DNA of 64,000 nt from Devosia sp. LC5 (lineage in GTDB: Bacteria; Pseudomonadota; Alphaproteobacteria; Rhizobiales; Devosiaceae): assembly GCF_000735585.1 (NCBI RefSeq), contig NZ_JNNO01000013.1, forward strand, positions 1 to 64,000, given 5' to 3'. The position numbers and the translations under genes are program-made. The notes under the pieces were generated by a model, which was not told where the DNA came from, made no database searches, and worked only from the letters and a program-made list of their open reading frames with translations. Shown here in pieces: positions 62,965 to 64,000 of the stretch. The first letter of the stretch is position 1. The number at the start of each line of letters is the position of its first letter.

Positions 62965-62998
62965 ATATTAGGGCGGCTCCCTGTCACCGTCCTGTCAC
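62965..62998 (-). promoter_or_regulatory. Candidate tctCBA promoter with tandem activator sites
   Basis: On the minus strand, GTGACAGG-ACG-GTGACAGG gives two identical octamers exactly 11 bases apart. TAATAT follows as a possible -10 (62965-62970), without a matching -35. Eleven-base direct repeats upstream of a poor -35 are the usual layout for OmpR-family activators, so the TctD-like regulator at 55942 is the obvious candidate. Inference. Confidence 0.5.
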
Positions 62999-63170
62999 GC
63001 CAGGCATTCGTCTGGTGCCGGCTGTAAGTGGCGGTTTTTCTGAAGGAAGACTGCGCCTGGGGCGGGCAAAAGGCAAGGAGGGGGGACGTGTCGGGAATTT
63101 CCAATGCAGCCCCCTCCCCTTGCGGGGCATTGTTCACTTTAAGGAACTATGCCGCTTTCTCTCCATTCAG

Positions 63171-63256
63171 CGTCATCACCCGGCTTGTCCGGGTGATCCA
63201 TGCCTGAAGCATATGCGGAAGCAATGGATTGCCCGGACGAGCCGGGCAATGACGGC
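63171..63256. repeat. Palindromic repeat, family D (copy 2)
   Basis: CGTCATCACCCGGCTTGTCCG then GGTGATCC, and the inverted GGATTGCCCGGACGAGCCGGG then CAATGACGG. Nearly the same as the glpD-glpK spacer copy. Confidence 0.8.
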
Positions 63257-63383
63257 AGGGGGATGGTTTGGGAGAATGTGGCGGGGCGATATCTGGAGAG
63301 GCGCGATCTGCTACCCTCTTGTGGGAGGGATTGAGCGTGGGGTTCTGAGGTATTCACCCGCTTTGAACGTATTGAAGGCGCAG

Positions 63384-63422
63384 CACCCCGACCCTAACCC
63401 TCACCCACAAGGGGAAGGGAAT
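63384..63422. repeat. Partial palindromic repeat, family A
   Basis: CCCCGACCCTAACCCTCACCC then ACAAGGGGAAGGGA, just after the chemoreceptor stop codon. Only one arm is well kept. Confidence 0.5.
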
Positions 63423-63437
63423 GGGATCGGGGCTTTC

Positions 63438-64000
63438 CTAGAACTCGGACCAGTCCTTGGCGATGGCGGCGCCGCCTTGGCTCAGATAGGAGTGCGAGGC
63501 GGAGCGGACGCGTTCGATGGTGCTTGGCGGGACGGCGCGGCGGGGTTTTGCTTGGGCCGGTTCAGCACTGCTGGGTTCGAGGGTGAACACATCAACGGCC
63601 ATGTCGAGTTGGCTCGCCTGGTTTTCGCTCTGCTCGATGGCCGCGTTCATTTCCTCGACCAGGGCGGCATTGTGCTGGGTCATTTCGTCCAGAGTGCGGA
63701 CAGCGACATTGACCTGGCCGATTGCGGCGGCCTGTTCGAGGCTCGACTTGGCGATGGCTTGCATCAGGCGGGCATTTTCGTCGACCGCGGCCAGCATGGA
63801 CGCCAATTGCTCGGCGGCGTTGGAGACGAGCTTGGTGCCGCCGCGCACTTCGCTGGCGCTCTGCTCGACCAGATGCTTGACGTCGGCAGAGGCGGAGGCC
63901 GCCGATTGGGCCAGGCGTCGCACTTCGACGGCCACCACGGCAAAGCCCTTGCCAGCATCGCCGGCACGGGCGGCTTCGACGGAGGCATTGAGCGCCAGAA
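63438..64000 (-). CDS. Methyl-accepting chemotaxis protein, C-terminal part
   Basis: The gene runs off the right edge, and about 187 C-terminal residues are visible. The signalling tip LALNASVEAARAGDAGKGFAVVAVEVRRLAQ is the conserved CheA/CheW-binding hairpin. The returning coiled coil (EQAAAIGQVNVAVRTLDEMTQHNAALVEEM) carries the adaptation region. The protein ends in DWSEF, a match to the xWxxF pentapeptide that tethers the CheR methyltransferase in other chemoreceptors. Sensor and membrane parts lie outside the window, so the ligand is unknown. Confidence 0.95.
   Translation of the reverse strand, partial: LALNASVEAARAGDAGKGFAVVAVEVRRLAQSAASASADVKHLVEQSASEVRGGTKLVSNAAEQLASMLAAVDENARLMQAIAKSSLEQAAAIGQVNVAVRTLDEMTQHNAALVEEMNAAIEQSENQASQLDMAVDVFTLEPSSAEPAQAKPRRAVPPSTIERVRSASHSYLSQGGAAIAKDWSEF

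Larger units (their letters stand above)
62915..63437. other. Intergenic region between tctC and the chemoreceptor
   Basis: About 520 bases. It contains the tctC promoter region (62965-62998), a family D repeat (63171-63256) and a short family A piece (63384-63422). I see no gene; short frames here have repeat composition. Confidence 0.65.

Overview
The window is a GC-rich, gene-dense stretch of bacterial chromosome with about 53 protein genes and one tRNA. It looks like an alphaproteobacterium of the Hyphomicrobiales (Rhizobiales), and Devosia or a close relative is my best guess from overall protein character. Supporting signs are: groESL with a CIRCE operator and an RpoH-like promoter; short-form HisG with HisZ; a tRNA-His without an encoded G-1 together with a 498-residue HisRS; a Mrp/ApbC ATPase without the usual Cys pair; DUF1127-type small proteins; a tctCBA operon; and a chemoreceptor ending in an xWxxF pentapeptide. 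I see no phage, insertion sequence, integron or CRISPR array. The species guess is inference.

Layout. 1-3.6 kb: a partial membrane protein, a ROK-type repressor, a sigma-54 response regulator and an orphan BrnA-type antitoxin. 3.7-5.85 kb: groEL, groES and their control region. 6-10.7 kb: a GT39-like glycosyltransferase, small proteins, and DMT and TSUP transporters. 10.7-14.2 kb: hisS-hisZ-hisG. 14.3-18 kb: a DUF1127 protein, Tag DNA glycosylase, a TadG-like vWA protein and tRNA-His. 18.1-20.7 kb: a large PAS protein with a decayed histidine-kinase core. 20.9-28.8 kb: an iron ABC importer (binding protein and permease, no ATPase gene) and a complete peptide/nickel-type ABC importer. 28.8-36.5 kb (minus strand): etfBA, an aromatic aminotransferase, fsa, mrp, a GH13 glucosidase and an orphan TctC-like binding protein. 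37-43.5 kb: M20 amidohydrolase, AbrB-type membrane protein, a second GH13 enzyme, a cupin and a 2-hydroxyacid dehydrogenase. 43.7-47.3 kb: a circularly permuted ATP-grasp / alpha-E / transglutaminase-like cluster. 48.5-51.7 kb: glpD and glpK. 52-55.4 kb: CAP lipoprotein, aminoglycoside-kinase homologue and uxaC. 55.9-62.9 kb: a TctD-like regulator, a kinase fused to a periplasmic binding protein, and the tctCBA tricarboxylate importer. The right edge cuts a chemoreceptor.

How the genes work together. Much of the region serves nutrient capture (iron, peptides, tricarboxylates, glycerol-3-phosphate, uronates, alpha-glucosides) with matching regulators. The most unusual items are: (i) a single reading frame joining a TctE-like histidine kinase to a signal-peptide-bearing periplasmic binding protein, beside tctCBA; (ii) a transglutaminase-fold protein lacking the catalytic Cys in the little-understood ATP-grasp/alpha-E cluster, with a 141-bp inverted-repeat element inserted in that cluster; (iii) a histidine-kinase-like protein with Arg at the phosphoacceptor position; (iv) the atypical tRNA-His with its HisRS.

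Most intergenic gaps hold copies of at least five families of short palindromic repeats, several inside operons. Where I moved a start codon from the longest reading frame, the entry gives the reason.
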